Assembly: GCA_016712635.1 (NCBI GenBank)
Contig: JADJQS010000012.1
Span: 1 to 64,000 of the forward strand
Reading direction: 5' to 3'
DNA: 64,000 bases
Source: Gammaproteobacteria bacterium
GTDB taxonomy: Bacteria > Pseudomonadota > Gammaproteobacteria > SZUA-140
The translations under genes were made by a program, and so were the position numbers. How positions within the stretch are numbered: position 1 is the stretch's first letter; each line of letters opens with the position of its first letter. Shown one piece after another: positions 41,471 to 50,230 of the stretch. Under the pieces are notes generated by a model, which was not told where the DNA came from, did no database searches, and saw only the letters and a list, made by a program, of their open reading frames with translations.

Positions 41471-42757
41471 ATGTCGCGGCACACCGGTCATGCGGCATCG
41501 GCGCTGCTGATCGCCGCGGTGATGCTGCTGTCGGCGTGCGACTCCGCCCGCACGGACGCGGCGGCGGGTCAGGACCAGACCACGGAGCTGGAGGTGTGGA
41601 TGCACGCCGGCTCGCCTGCAGAACGCAAGATCATGCAGGAGCAGGTCACACGCTTCAACACCATGCAATACAGCGTGCGGGTCAACGTTGTGATCCTTCC
41701 CGAGGAGTCCTATGAAGGCCAGGTGCAGACGGCCGCCGGCGCAGGAAAATTGCCCGATATCCTTGATTTCAACGGACCAGCCATCCACGAGTATATCCAG
41801 CGCGGATCCCTGGTCCCGCTCGACAAACTGCTGACCGACAACAGCCGCCTCGACCTGTTCCCGGCCATCATCGGACAGGGTATGTACCGCGGCAGGATCT
41901 ATGCGGTATCCAGCTATGACACCGGCCTCGGTCTCTACGCGCGCTCCAGCATGCTGCGCAAGGCGGTAGTGCGTGTACCGGAATCGCTTGAGGATGCGTG
42001 GAGCGCCTCGGAATTCGGCGAAGTCCTGCGGCGCCTGGCCGCGCATGACGCCGATGGCGCCGTGCTCGATCTCGGGCTCGGGGCGAAGGGTGAATGGTAC
42101 AGCTATGCCTTTCTTCCTGTAGTGCAGTCCGCAGGCGGCGATCTCGTTGACCGGGACTCATATCGGACCTCCGCCGGCCGCCTCAACCGGGAGGGCGTGG
42201 TGGCGGCGATGCAGCAGCTGCAATCCTGGGTCAGGCAGGGGTATGTCGACACGGGAGGGGGCGATGCCGCCTTCCTGCGCGGACGCGTCGCCCTGTCCTG
42301 GGGCGATCACACCGCGTTTCGCCGCTATGACGAACAGTACCCGGGCGATGTCGTCCTGCTGCCGCTGCCCGATTTCGGCCACGGTCCGCGTACCGCACAG
42401 GGTGGCTGGAGTTGGGCGGTCACTACGGCCTGCAGGGACCGTCAGGCCGCCATGCAGTTCATCGAGTACCTGCTGCAGACGGAACAGGTGCTGGCCATGG
42501 CCGAGGCGGGGGCGGGGATTCCCGCGACACGCAGCGCCGCCTCCCGCGCCGCGCTGTACCGCGACGATGGACCCCTCCATCTGTTCGTTCCACAGCTGGA
42601 AACGGCGGTGACTTCCCGGCCGAACCTGCCGGCGTATTCCGTGCTCAGCGCGGAGTTTCAGCGCACGTTCGATGACATCATGCACGGCGCCGACGTGCGC
42701 AGTGCGCTCGATGCGGCCGTCGAGGCGATCGACGTGAGATTGAACGGCGGCGCCTGA
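41471..42757 (+). CDS. orphan extracellular solute-binding lipoprotein (sugar-type)
   Basis: The start at 41471 (MSRHTGHAASALLIAAVMLL) is chosen because it begins a typical lipoprotein signal; the lipobox is LLSAC with C23. An ATG at 41432 would add 13 residues. The mature part is a family-1 type binding protein: ELEVWMHAGSPAERKIMQEQ, LPDILDFNGPAIHEYIQRG, SWGDHTAFRRYD, and PATRSAASRAAL near the C terminus. No permease or ATPase of a sugar importer lies nearby. It may be a sensor lipoprotein rather than a transport subunit. Confidence 0.82.
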   Translation: MSRHTGHAASALLIAAVMLLSACDSARTDAAAGQDQTTELEVWMHAGSPAERKIMQEQVTRFNTMQYSVRVNVVILPEESYEGQVQTAAGAGKLPDILDFNGPAIHEYIQRGSLVPLDKLLTDNSRLDLFPAIIGQGMYRGRIYAVSSYDTGLGLYARSSMLRKAVVRVPESLEDAWSASEFGEVLRRLAAHDADGAVLDLGLGAKGEWYSYAFLPVVQSAGGDLVDRDSYRTSAGRLNREGVVAAMQQLQSWVRQGYVDTGGGDAAFLRGRVALSWGDHTAFRRYDEQYPGDVVLLPLPDFGHGPRTAQGGWSWAVTTACRDRQAAMQFIEYLLQTEQVLAMAEAGAGIPATRSAASRAALYRDDGPLHLFVPQLETAVTSRPNLPAYSVLSAEFQRTFDDIMHGADVRSALDAAVEAIDVRLNGGA

Positions 42758-42812
42758 CCTCGGGACGGACGCGCCTGCCGCGATCCGACAGAATCATCCT
42801 TACCGATCCGGC

Positions 42813-45800
42813 ATGAACCGCATCCTCGACGAGCTTGACCGCGATCTCGCCTCCTGCCTGCTCATCGACCAGCCGCGCCTGCGCCGTCGACTTCAGGAGC
42901 TCGCACAGGCGGTCGGGGCGAACGACGACGACATTCCGACCCGGCTGCGGGCGCGGCTGGCCGAGGTGCAGGCGGAGATCCGGGCCTCACGCACGATCCT
43001 CGAACGACGACGGGCGCTGCCGCGTGAATGGAACTATCCGGAGGAACTTCCGGTCAGCGCCCAGCGCGACGAGATCGCCGCGGCCATCGCTGCGCATCAG
43101 GTGATCGTGCTGTGCGGCGCGACGGGCTCCGGCAAGAGCACGCAGCTTCCCAAGATCTGCCTGCAGGCGGGCCGCGGCACCAGCGGCATGATCGGACACA
43201 CCCAGCCGCGCCGCATCGCGGCGCGCAGCCTGGCGGCGCGCATCGCCGGCGAGATGAAGCTCGAACTTGGCCGGCAGGTGGGATACAAGGTCCGTTTCGG
43301 AGACCATACCCGCCCGGAAACGATGGTCAAGCTGATGACGGATGGCATCCTGCTGGCTGAGCTGATGCACGACCGCTGCCTGCTCGCGTATGACACCCTG
43401 ATCATCGACGAGGCGCACGAGCGCAGTCTCAACATCGATTTCCTTCTCGGGTATCTCAGGCAGCTTCTGCCGCGGCGTCCCGATCTGAAGCTCATCATCA
43501 CCTCTGCCACCATCGAGCCGGAAAGGTTCGCCCGCCATTTCGGCGGGGCGCCCATCCTCGAGGTGTCAGGCCGCAGCTATCCGGTCGAGATCCGCTACCG
43601 GCCGCCGGGCGATGGCGGCGGCAGCGCCAGGTCCGAGGAGGATGGCCTCCAGCAGCGGATACTGGACGCCGTTGATGAGGTGTCGCGTCACGGCCCGGGA
43701 GACATCCTGATCTTCCTGCCGGGCGAGCGCCAGATCCGCGAGACGGCGGAAGCCCTGCGCAAACATCATCCGCCGCAAACGGAGATCATACCGCTCTATG
43801 CACGCCTGGGTACCGCCGAACAGGGCCGCATCTTCCGCACGAGCCGGGCGCGCCGCATCATTCTCGCCACCAATATTGCCGAGACATCGCTGACGGTGCC
43901 CGGCATCCACTATGTGATCGACACCGGACTCGCGCGCATCAGTCGCTACAGCCGCCGCGCGAAGGTCCAGCGCCTGCCGATCGAACCGATCGCGCGTTCC
44001 TCCGCCGATCAGCGCGCGGGACGCTGCGGGCGTGTCGCCCCGGGCGTCTGCATTCGCCTGTATGCGGAGGAGGATTATCTCGCGCGATCCGCCCATACGC
44101 CGCCCGAGATCCTGCGCACGAACCTTGCCAGCGTGATCCTGCAGATGCTCGTGCTGGAGCTGGGCGACATCGAGCAGTTTCCCTTCATCGAAACTCCTGA
44201 CTCGCGCTACATCAGCGACGGTTACAAGCTGCTGGAGGAGTTGAATGCGCTGGATGATCAGCGCCGCCTGACGGACACCGGCAGGAAGATTGCGCGCCTG
44301 CCTGTCGACCCCCGCATCGGGCGCATGCTCCTGGGCGGCGCCGCCGAGAATTGCCTGGCCGAGATGCTGATCGTATGCGCCGCACTGTCGCTGCCGGATC
44401 CGCGCGAACGTCCGCCGGATGCGTCGCAGGCGGCCGACGGGAAACACCGGCTGTTCCAGGACGCGCGCTCGGACTTTCTCGCCTATCTCAAGCTGTGGTC
44501 GGAATTCGACGAGCGTTCCCGCCACCTGTCGCAGAGCAAGCTGCGCAAATACTGCCAGGAACATTTCCTGTCTTACAGGAGGCTGCGCGAATGGCGCGAC
44601 ATCCATCAGCAGCTGCACGAACAAATCATCGAAATGGGGTACCGCCTCAACCAGCAGCCGGCCGATTACGGCCAGATACACCGTGCCCTGCTCGCCGGCC
44701 TGCTGGGAAATGTGGCGCGCCTCAACGAAGAAGGCGAATATGCCGGCGCCTGGGGCAATAAATTCATACTGTTCCCCGGGTCCGCGCTGGCGAAAAAACC
44801 GCCCAAATGGATCGTGTCCGCCGCGCTGATCGAAACCCGGCGGCTGTACGCACACACCGCGGCGCGCGTGGAACCCGAATGGATCGAACGGGTTGCGGTC
44901 CATCTGGTGAAGCGCAGTCACTATGATCCTTTCTGGGATGCCGGCCGCGGACGCGTGATGGCCTACGAGCGCGTCACGCTGCACGGACTGGTCCTCAATC
45001 CGCGGCGTTGCGTCGATTTCACGCGTATCGACCCTGTACAGGCTAGGTCGATATTCATCCGCGGCGCCCTGCTGGCCGACGAGGACGGCGTCGACGCCGC
45101 CTGCCTGCGCCACAATCGCGCACTCATCGAGGAAATCCGCGCGCTGGAGGACAAGACACGCCAGCGCGGGCTGCTGGTAGACGATGAAGCCCTGTTCCGT
45201 TTCTATGACGAACGCCTGCCGGCCGGGTTGGCGGACGCCCGGAGTTTCGCGGCCTGGTACAAGGCGGGCCAGCGCGCCGAGCCGCGCCTGCTGTTCATGG
45301 ACCAGGCACTGCTGATGCGGGAAGCCCAGGCCCCGGACGTTGATACACAGTTTCCCGCGCGGCTGACGATGAACGGGGCGGAATTCACCCTTGGGTACCG
45401 CTTCGAACCGGGTCATCCGGATGATGGTGTTAGCCTGGCGGTCCCGTTGATGATGCTGAATCAGGTGGACGGGGTCCAGGCAGAATGGCTGGTACCGGGC
45501 CTGCTGCAGGAAAAACTGGTCGCCCTGATCCGGTCGCTGCCCAAGGTCTGGCGGCGCCGTTTCGTGCCGGCGACGGATTTCGCCGCCGCCTGCGCCGATG
45601 CGCTGCAGGCGAAGATGCGGGGCGATCTCGCCGCGGCGACCGGCGCGGAGCTGAAACGCATGACCGGCGTGGAGGTGCCGCGGGATGCATGGCGGCCGGA
45701 GGAGGTTCCGGATCACCTGCGCATGAACTTCCACATCCTAGGTGAGACCGGTGATGTGCTCGCCTCCAGCCGCGATCTTGCGCGCCTGCGCAGCGAACTG

Positions 45801-46697
45801 GGTGATCGTGCACGTCAGTCCTTCACGATCAGCCTGCAGACGGAAGCCGCCGGGCGCAGGATTGTATCCTGGGATTTCGGCGCGCTGCCCGAATCGGCTG
45901 AATATGAACGCGACGGGAGGCGCATCAGGGGCTATCCGGTTCTGCAGGACGAGGGCGACGCGGTATCCTGGCACCTGTGCGACGATGCAGCGCGCGCGCA
46001 GCAGATCAATCGTGGCGGGGTGCGCCGCCTGATCATGCTGGCCATGTCCGCCAAGGTCAAATACCTGAAGAAGGAGATGCCCGGCCGGAACCGCATGTGC
46101 GCGTGTTACCTGCCGCTGGGCACCTGCAGTGAGCTGCAGGATCAGCTCGTCGAGGCTGCGGTAGACCGTACCTTCCTGCACGACCGCCCGCTGCCGCGCA
46201 GCGACGCGGATTTCCGCGCGCTCCTGGCCGAGGCGGGCCCCGCCCTGGTCGCGACCTTCAATGAGCTCTGCCATCTCGCCGGCGAGATACTCGACGCCTA
46301 CCACGAGATCAGGCCCGCCCTGTCGCAGGCGTGTCCCGCGGCATGGCGGCCGGCGCTTGAGGACATGAAGGAACAGCTGGACAAGCTGGTGTACAGCGGC
46401 TTCCTCCACGACACGCCCCCGGACTGGCTGCGGCACTATCCGCGTTATCTCCGCGCCATGCGCGTCCGTCTCGACCGGCTGCGTGACCGGCCCGACAGGG
46501 ACGCCCAGGGCCTCGCCGGCATCGCACCCCTGTGGCGAAAATGGCTGCGGCGGGGCGGGGACGGCAGCGAGACCGCCGTGACCGGGATCCCGCTCCGCTG
46601 GCTGCTGGAGGAACTGCGCGTATCCCTGTTCGCCCAGGAGCTGAAGACGGTCGTGCCGGTGTCGGTGCAGCGTGTGCAGCGCCTGTTGCCGGACTGA
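42813..46697 (+). CDS. hrpA: ATP-dependent RNA helicase HrpA
   Basis: This 1294-residue DEAH-box helicase has the full bacterial HrpA architecture: RecA1 with Walker A VLCGATGSGKSTQLPKI and LIIDEAHERSLNIDF, RecA2 with ITSATIEPERFARHF, TNIAETSLTVPGI and QRAGRCGRVAPG, then the winged-helix, ratchet and OB-fold modules, and the long C-terminal DUF3418 region. It resolves stalled or colliding ribosomes and processes mRNA in E. coli. The length matches E. coli HrpA (about 1300). Confidence 0.95.
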   Translation: MNRILDELDRDLASCLLIDQPRLRRRLQELAQAVGANDDDIPTRLRARLAEVQAEIRASRTILERRRALPREWNYPEELPVSAQRDEIAAAIAAHQVIVLCGATGSGKSTQLPKICLQAGRGTSGMIGHTQPRRIAARSLAARIAGEMKLELGRQVGYKVRFGDHTRPETMVKLMTDGILLAELMHDRCLLAYDTLIIDEAHERSLNIDFLLGYLRQLLPRRPDLKLIITSATIEPERFARHFGGAPILEVSGRSYPVEIRYRPPGDGGGSARSEEDGLQQRILDAVDEVSRHGPGDILIFLPGERQIRETAEALRKHHPPQTEIIPLYARLGTAEQGRIFRTSRARRIILATNIAETSLTVPGIHYVIDTGLARISRYSRRAKVQRLPIEPIARSSADQRAGRCGRVAPGVCIRLYAEEDYLARSAHTPPEILRTNLASVILQMLVLELGDIEQFPFIETPDSRYISDGYKLLEELNALDDQRRLTDTGRKIARLPVDPRIGRMLLGGAAENCLAEMLIVCAALSLPDPRERPPDASQAADGKHRLFQDARSDFLAYLKLWSEFDERSRHLSQSKLRKYCQEHFLSYRRLREWRDIHQQLHEQIIEMGYRLNQQPADYGQIHRALLAGLLGNVARLNEEGEYAGAWGNKFILFPGSALAKKPPKWIVSAALIETRRLYAHTAARVEPEWIERVAVHLVKRSHYDPFWDAGRGRVMAYERVTLHGLVLNPRRCVDFTRIDPVQARSIFIRGALLADEDGVDAACLRHNRALIEEIRALEDKTRQRGLLVDDEALFRFYDERLPAGLADARSFAAWYKAGQRAEPRLLFMDQALLMREAQAPDVDTQFPARLTMNGAEFTLGYRFEPGHPDDGVSLAVPLMMLNQVDGVQAEWLVPGLLQEKLVALIRSLPKVWRRRFVPATDFAAACADALQAKMRGDLAAATGAELKRMTGVEVPRDAWRPEEVPDHLRMNFHILGETGDVLASSRDLARLRSELGDRARQSFTISLQTEAAGRRIVSWDFGALPESAEYERDGRRIRGYPVLQDEGDAVSWHLCDDAARAQQINRGGVRRLIMLAMSAKVKYLKKEMPGRNRMCACYLPLGTCSELQDQLVEAAVDRTFLHDRPLPRSDADFRALLAEAGPALVATFNELCHLAGEILDAYHEIRPALSQACPAAWRPALEDMKEQLDKLVYSGFLHDTPPDWLRHYPRYLRAMRVRLDRLRDRPDRDAQGLAGIAPLWRKWLRRGGDGSETAVTGIPLRWLLEELRVSLFAQELKTVVPVSVQRVQRLLPD

Positions 46698-46841
46698 GCG
46701 CGGGGTGAGCTCCCCGCCGTCGCCCCGCGTAGATCTCATCTAAAGAATATCTTCCGCCTGACGATTACAGTAAGGCCATCGGAACGCGAATTTCCGGCGG
46801 ACGGGTTTTCCGCTTACGCAGGTCGTTTTGGGCGTCGATAC

Positions 46842-47753
46842 ATGATTTCTGAACAGGAACACATCCAAGGAACGCCCCAGATACGTCCCGAAGACCTGGT
46901 CAAGGGTGCGATACGCCTGGTCTCGTTGCCCGAGGTATTCTTCAAGATCACGCGGATGGTGGACGACCCGCGCGTCTCGGGCGGCATGATCGCGCGCGTC
47001 ATCGGCGAGGATCCCGCCCTCACGGCGCGCCTGCTGCGGATTGCCAACAGCCCCTTGTACGGATTCCCGGCCCGCATCGATACGATTACCCGTGCAATCA
47101 CCGTGATCGGCACGCGGGGCCTGCGTGACCTGGTGCTTGCATATGCCGCGGTTGATGTGCTGACGCGCTTCAGGGACGGCGTGATCGATATGGCAGCATA
47201 CTGGCGCCGGAGCCTGTTTTGCGCGCTCACCGCCCGCCTGCTCGGGGTGCGCATCCGGGTGGTCGAGGCCGAATCGCTGTTCGTAGCCGGGCTGCTGTGC
47301 GACATCGGCCAATTGATCATCGCCAACAAGCTGCCGGAGATGGCGCGCGAGACCCATCTGCGCGCCAGGGACTCCGGCATGCAGCTGCATCTGCTGGAAC
47401 GCGGCGTGATCGGCTTCGACCATGCCGCCGTCGGGGGTGAGCTGCTGCGCCAATGGCAGTTGCCGGACTACATCTGGGAGGCGGTGAAGTGCCACCACGC
47501 ACCGGCCGAGGCGCGTAACGGGACCCTCAACGCGGCGCTGCTCCATATCGCCGCTGCCGTCGCGGACAGTCCCTACACGGACCATCTCTTGCCCCAGGAG
47601 GAAACCGCGCTGGCACATTATCTCTCCCGGGAGGTTGACCCGGTCGCCTGGGCCGTCACCGGGCTCAATACGGATGCCCTGATCGCCCTTCATGCAGAGG
47701 CCTCCGGCCAGCTCGCTCCGCTCTCGGACACCATGCTGCCGAAGGCGGCGTGA
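46842..47753 (+). CDS. HDOD-domain protein
   Basis: This 303-residue protein has one HDOD (HD-related output) domain: VSLPEVFFKITRMVDDPRVS, IARVIGEDPALTARLLRIAN, then SPLYGFPARIDTITRAITVI and VIGTRGLRDLVLAYAA. It also has FVAGLLCDIGQLIIANKLPE and a C-terminal helical part. HD metal residues are largely lost, as is normal for HDOD. Such proteins act in signalling and stress or phosphodiesterase-like output. There is no receiver or GGDEF domain. It lies 145 bp after hrpA; a GC-rich hairpin just after the hrpA stop may separate them. Confidence 0.88.
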   Translation: MISEQEHIQGTPQIRPEDLVKGAIRLVSLPEVFFKITRMVDDPRVSGGMIARVIGEDPALTARLLRIANSPLYGFPARIDTITRAITVIGTRGLRDLVLAYAAVDVLTRFRDGVIDMAAYWRRSLFCALTARLLGVRIRVVEAESLFVAGLLCDIGQLIIANKLPEMARETHLRARDSGMQLHLLERGVIGFDHAAVGGELLRQWQLPDYIWEAVKCHHAPAEARNGTLNAALLHIAAAVADSPYTDHLLPQEETALAHYLSREVDPVAWAVTGLNTDALIALHAEASGQLAPLSDTMLPKAA

Positions 47754-48090
47754 TTCCCGCCGAAGTGAAATAATCTCCCCGCATCCATACGCCCGGTCCC
47801 CCTGCGGGCACATCTGACCCGCGCCCCGGTGTCCGGCGGCGAACTCCCCACAAGAATGTGTAGCGCTTTCAATAAGTACGACTCGATTAGCAATCCTGTT
47901 AATCAACCCGGCCATCATCAGCCCGGATTTGCCTGATCAATTCTCACGAGGCTACAGGCCTGCCGCATGAACGGTCCGCCGGATTCAGTAGTGGACCGCT
48001 GCGCCCGGTTTTTTACAGAAATGAAATAGCGCAGAATTAAACTATTCACATGCGGCAACCCGCCGCACATCATTCAGACTGGAGGCAATA
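47754..48090 (+). promoter_or_regulatory. non-coding region upstream of the second hsp20
   Basis: These 337 bp between the HDOD gene and hsp20 hold no convincing gene. A Shine-Dalgarno CTGGAGG lies before the ATG at 48091. I searched for a CTTGAAA/CCCCAT sigma-32 pair as seen at 28541 and did not find one, so this Hsp20 may be controlled differently. Confidence 0.35.
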
Positions 48091-48615
48091 ATGGCCAATG
48101 GAAAAAAATCCGTGACGGAGAAGAAGGATGACAAGAAGAAGGGCGTCGCGGCCCGCGATGTATTTCCGTTTTCCCGCAACTTCGAGGACATGGAGCGGTT
48201 CTTCGACAGCTTTTATCCGCGTGGCTGGCTGCGTCCGTGGCGCGGCGAGTTTCCCGAGTGGCCCGACATGGCGGCATTCGGCGAGGGACGCGTGCCGAGG
48301 ATGGACGTGGTGGATCAGGAGGCAACCCTGCTGGTGCGGGCCGAGCTGCCCGGTGTGAAGAAGGAGGATATCGAGGTCTCACTGAGTGATAACCTCCTCA
48401 CCGTCAGCACTCAGACCAGGCAGGAGACCAGCAAGGAGGAGAAGGGAAAGTATCAGCGCCGCGAAATCCACCAGGGCAGTTTCTCGCGCTCGATCAGCCT
48501 GCCGGTGAACGTCGACGCTGGCAGGGCGACGGCGAAATTCAAGGACGGCGTACTTGAGCTGAGTTTCCCCAAGATCGAGGCGGCCAAGCGGCGATCCATC
48601 AAGATCGAGGGTTGA
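48091..48615 (+). CDS. small heat-shock protein Hsp20 (second)
   Basis: This 174-residue alpha-crystallin chaperone has a longer, Lys-rich N terminus (MANGKKSVTEKKDDKKKG) before VFPFSRNFEDMERFFDSFYP. The crystallin core is RMDVVDQEATLLVRAELPG to GVLELSFPKIEAAKRRSIK. It belongs to a different subclass from the one at 28041, with a long aromatic N-terminal arm. It binds denatured proteins. A strong ribosome site is present. Confidence 0.93.
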   Translation: MANGKKSVTEKKDDKKKGVAARDVFPFSRNFEDMERFFDSFYPRGWLRPWRGEFPEWPDMAAFGEGRVPRMDVVDQEATLLVRAELPGVKKEDIEVSLSDNLLTVSTQTRQETSKEEKGKYQRREIHQGSFSRSISLPVNVDAGRATAKFKDGVLELSFPKIEAAKRRSIKIEG

Positions 48616-49168
48616 TGCATTCGAGGGGCACGGCCGCGTCCGCGGCCTGCCGAGGCGGGCGTGATCACGCAGCATGCAGCGCACTCTCGCCCGCCGGTTC
48701 CTCGCTGACATGCTGCTCGCGCGCCTGGCCACGTAAATCGTCGTCCACGGCGCGATTCGCGTGTGCCGCCATGTGCTGCTCCGCCGGTAGTAATCATCAC
48801 GCGTAAACATTAAGCATAATTCGCATGACGCCTAAGAATGTCGAGCTAGGCCTTAGGTCGGACAGTATTTTTATTTTCTCGTCGGTATACTCGCTTGGGC
48901 ATGCAGTGTGGAGCTGGCGCCGATTGCGCGCCTGTCCCGCGATCAGATCAGGCCGCGGAGGCGTGTCTGATCCATAACGGTACGCGGCGTGACCGGACGG
49001 GACGGCGGTCTCTGCAGGCTGCGAGATTAACCGAACACCCATCGCGTGGGCGGTTCGAACCATCGTTGGATCGCCAGGGATGGCGCCATGACCCGGTCAT
49101 GGTTATCCAATGGATTGGAGGAGACGGTTGATCGTCACCGTCTGCGCGATGGGTTCCCTTCCTGCACC
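48616..49168. other. 553-bp convergent intergenic region
   Basis: This lies between the ends of hsp20 (plus) and hypE (minus). No reading frame here has family-like composition. An inverted repeat CCTAAG (48831-48836) / CTTAGG (48852-48857) is followed by a T-rich stretch at 48868-48878, so it may terminate the plus-strand transcript. The bases around 48797-48892 are A+T-rich compared with the surroundings. A T-loop-like GGTTCGAACC at 49052 does not fold into a tRNA. Confidence 0.3.
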
Positions 49169-50215
49169 TCAGCAAATCCTGGGCAGGGGATCATCCTCGA
49201 GTTCCTCGACCATTCGCTCCCCGCCGAGGGAGGTTTCCAGGATCACGCCGTTCTCGCCCGAGACGACTGCCCCGATGATCGCGGCGCCTTCGCCCGCGGG
49301 CAGTGTGCGCCATGCCCCGCGCAGGGCCTCCGCCTGCGCGCGCTCAACGACCGCGACGATGCGTCCCTCGCAGGCGAGATAGAGCGGATCATAGCCCAGC
49401 ATGTCGCACACGGTCTGCACCGCCGGCCGGACCGGAATGGCATCCATGCGCAGGCGGACGCCCAGACCGCTGGCGCGGGCGACGTCGTGCATCACGGTCG
49501 CGAGGCCGCCGCGCGTCGGGTCGCGCATGAAGCGCAGGCCCGGAAAGGCGAGCGCCGCGCGCGCGAGCGGAAGGACGCTGGCCGAGTCGGAGCGCAGCTC
49601 ACCCTGGAGGCCGAACTGCCCGCGCGCGAGCATCACCGCGACGGCATGGTCGCCGACCGGTCCGCTGACGACTATGGCGTCGCCGTCCAGTATGCGCCGC
49701 GGGTCGAGCACGTGGTCGCCGAGCCGGCGGCCGATCCCGGTCGTGATCAGATACAGCCCGCCGCCCTCGCCGCGCGGCACCACCTTGGTATCGCCGGTGA
49801 CGACGCGCACCGGGACTTCGCGCGCTGCGGCGGCCAGGCTGGCGACGATGCGCGCGAGCCGGCGCCGGCCGAAGCCTTCCTCGATGATCGCCCCCAGGCT
49901 GAGATAACAGGGTTCCGCCCCGGCGACCGCGAGGTCATTGACGGTCCCGTGCACGGCCAGTGCGCCGATGTCACCGCCGGGATACTCCGCCGGCTGGACC
50001 GTGAAGCAGTCGCTGGTCATGACCAGCCTGTCCGCGCTGAAGGCGAGCGTCACCGCATCAAGAGCGGTATCGAGGCCGTCCAGAGTGCGCGCGAAGACCT
50101 CCTCGATCAGTTCGCGCATCAGACGGCCGCCGTTGCCGTGCGCGAGGCCGATGGGCTGGTCGGCCTCCGAGAGGGAGGCCTCAACGTCTGACGGCGTGAG
50201 GTCGGTGTCGGGCAT
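49169..50215 (-). CDS. hypE: hydrogenase maturation protein HypE
   Basis: This 348-residue PurM-fold enzyme dehydrates the S-carbamoylated C-terminal Cys to a thiocyanate, supplying the CN ligands of the NiFe centre. The N-terminal GNGGRLMRELIEEVF, the central GDTKVVPRGEGGG, the MRDPTRGGLATVMHDVARAS segment and the essential C-terminal PRIC tail are all present. It lies 15 bp after hypF on the same strand. These genes serve the hydrogenase whose genes start at 61810. Confidence 0.95.
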   Translation of the reverse strand: MPDTDLTPSDVEASLSEADQPIGLAHGNGGRLMRELIEEVFARTLDGLDTALDAVTLAFSADRLVMTSDCFTVQPAEYPGGDIGALAVHGTVNDLAVAGAEPCYLSLGAIIEEGFGRRRLARIVASLAAAAREVPVRVVTGDTKVVPRGEGGGLYLITTGIGRRLGDHVLDPRRILDGDAIVVSGPVGDHAVAVMLARGQFGLQGELRSDSASVLPLARAALAFPGLRFMRDPTRGGLATVMHDVARASGLGVRLRMDAIPVRPAVQTVCDMLGYDPLYLACEGRIVAVVERAQAEALRGAWRTLPAGEGAAIIGAVVSGENGVILETSLGGERMVEELEDDPLPRIC

Positions 50216-50230
50216 GGTCGCGTGATTATC

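Noticed and set aside
43566..45734. Long reverse-strand open frame (722 codons) opposite hrpA
   Set aside because: It is an antisense shadow of a well-conserved helicase in G+C-rich DNA; composition is Arg/Gln/His-rich and lacks family motifs.
49050..49064. T-loop-like GGTTCGAACC suggesting a tRNA
   Set aside because: The flanks do not pair as a T stem and no acceptor, D or anticodon arm can be found nearby.
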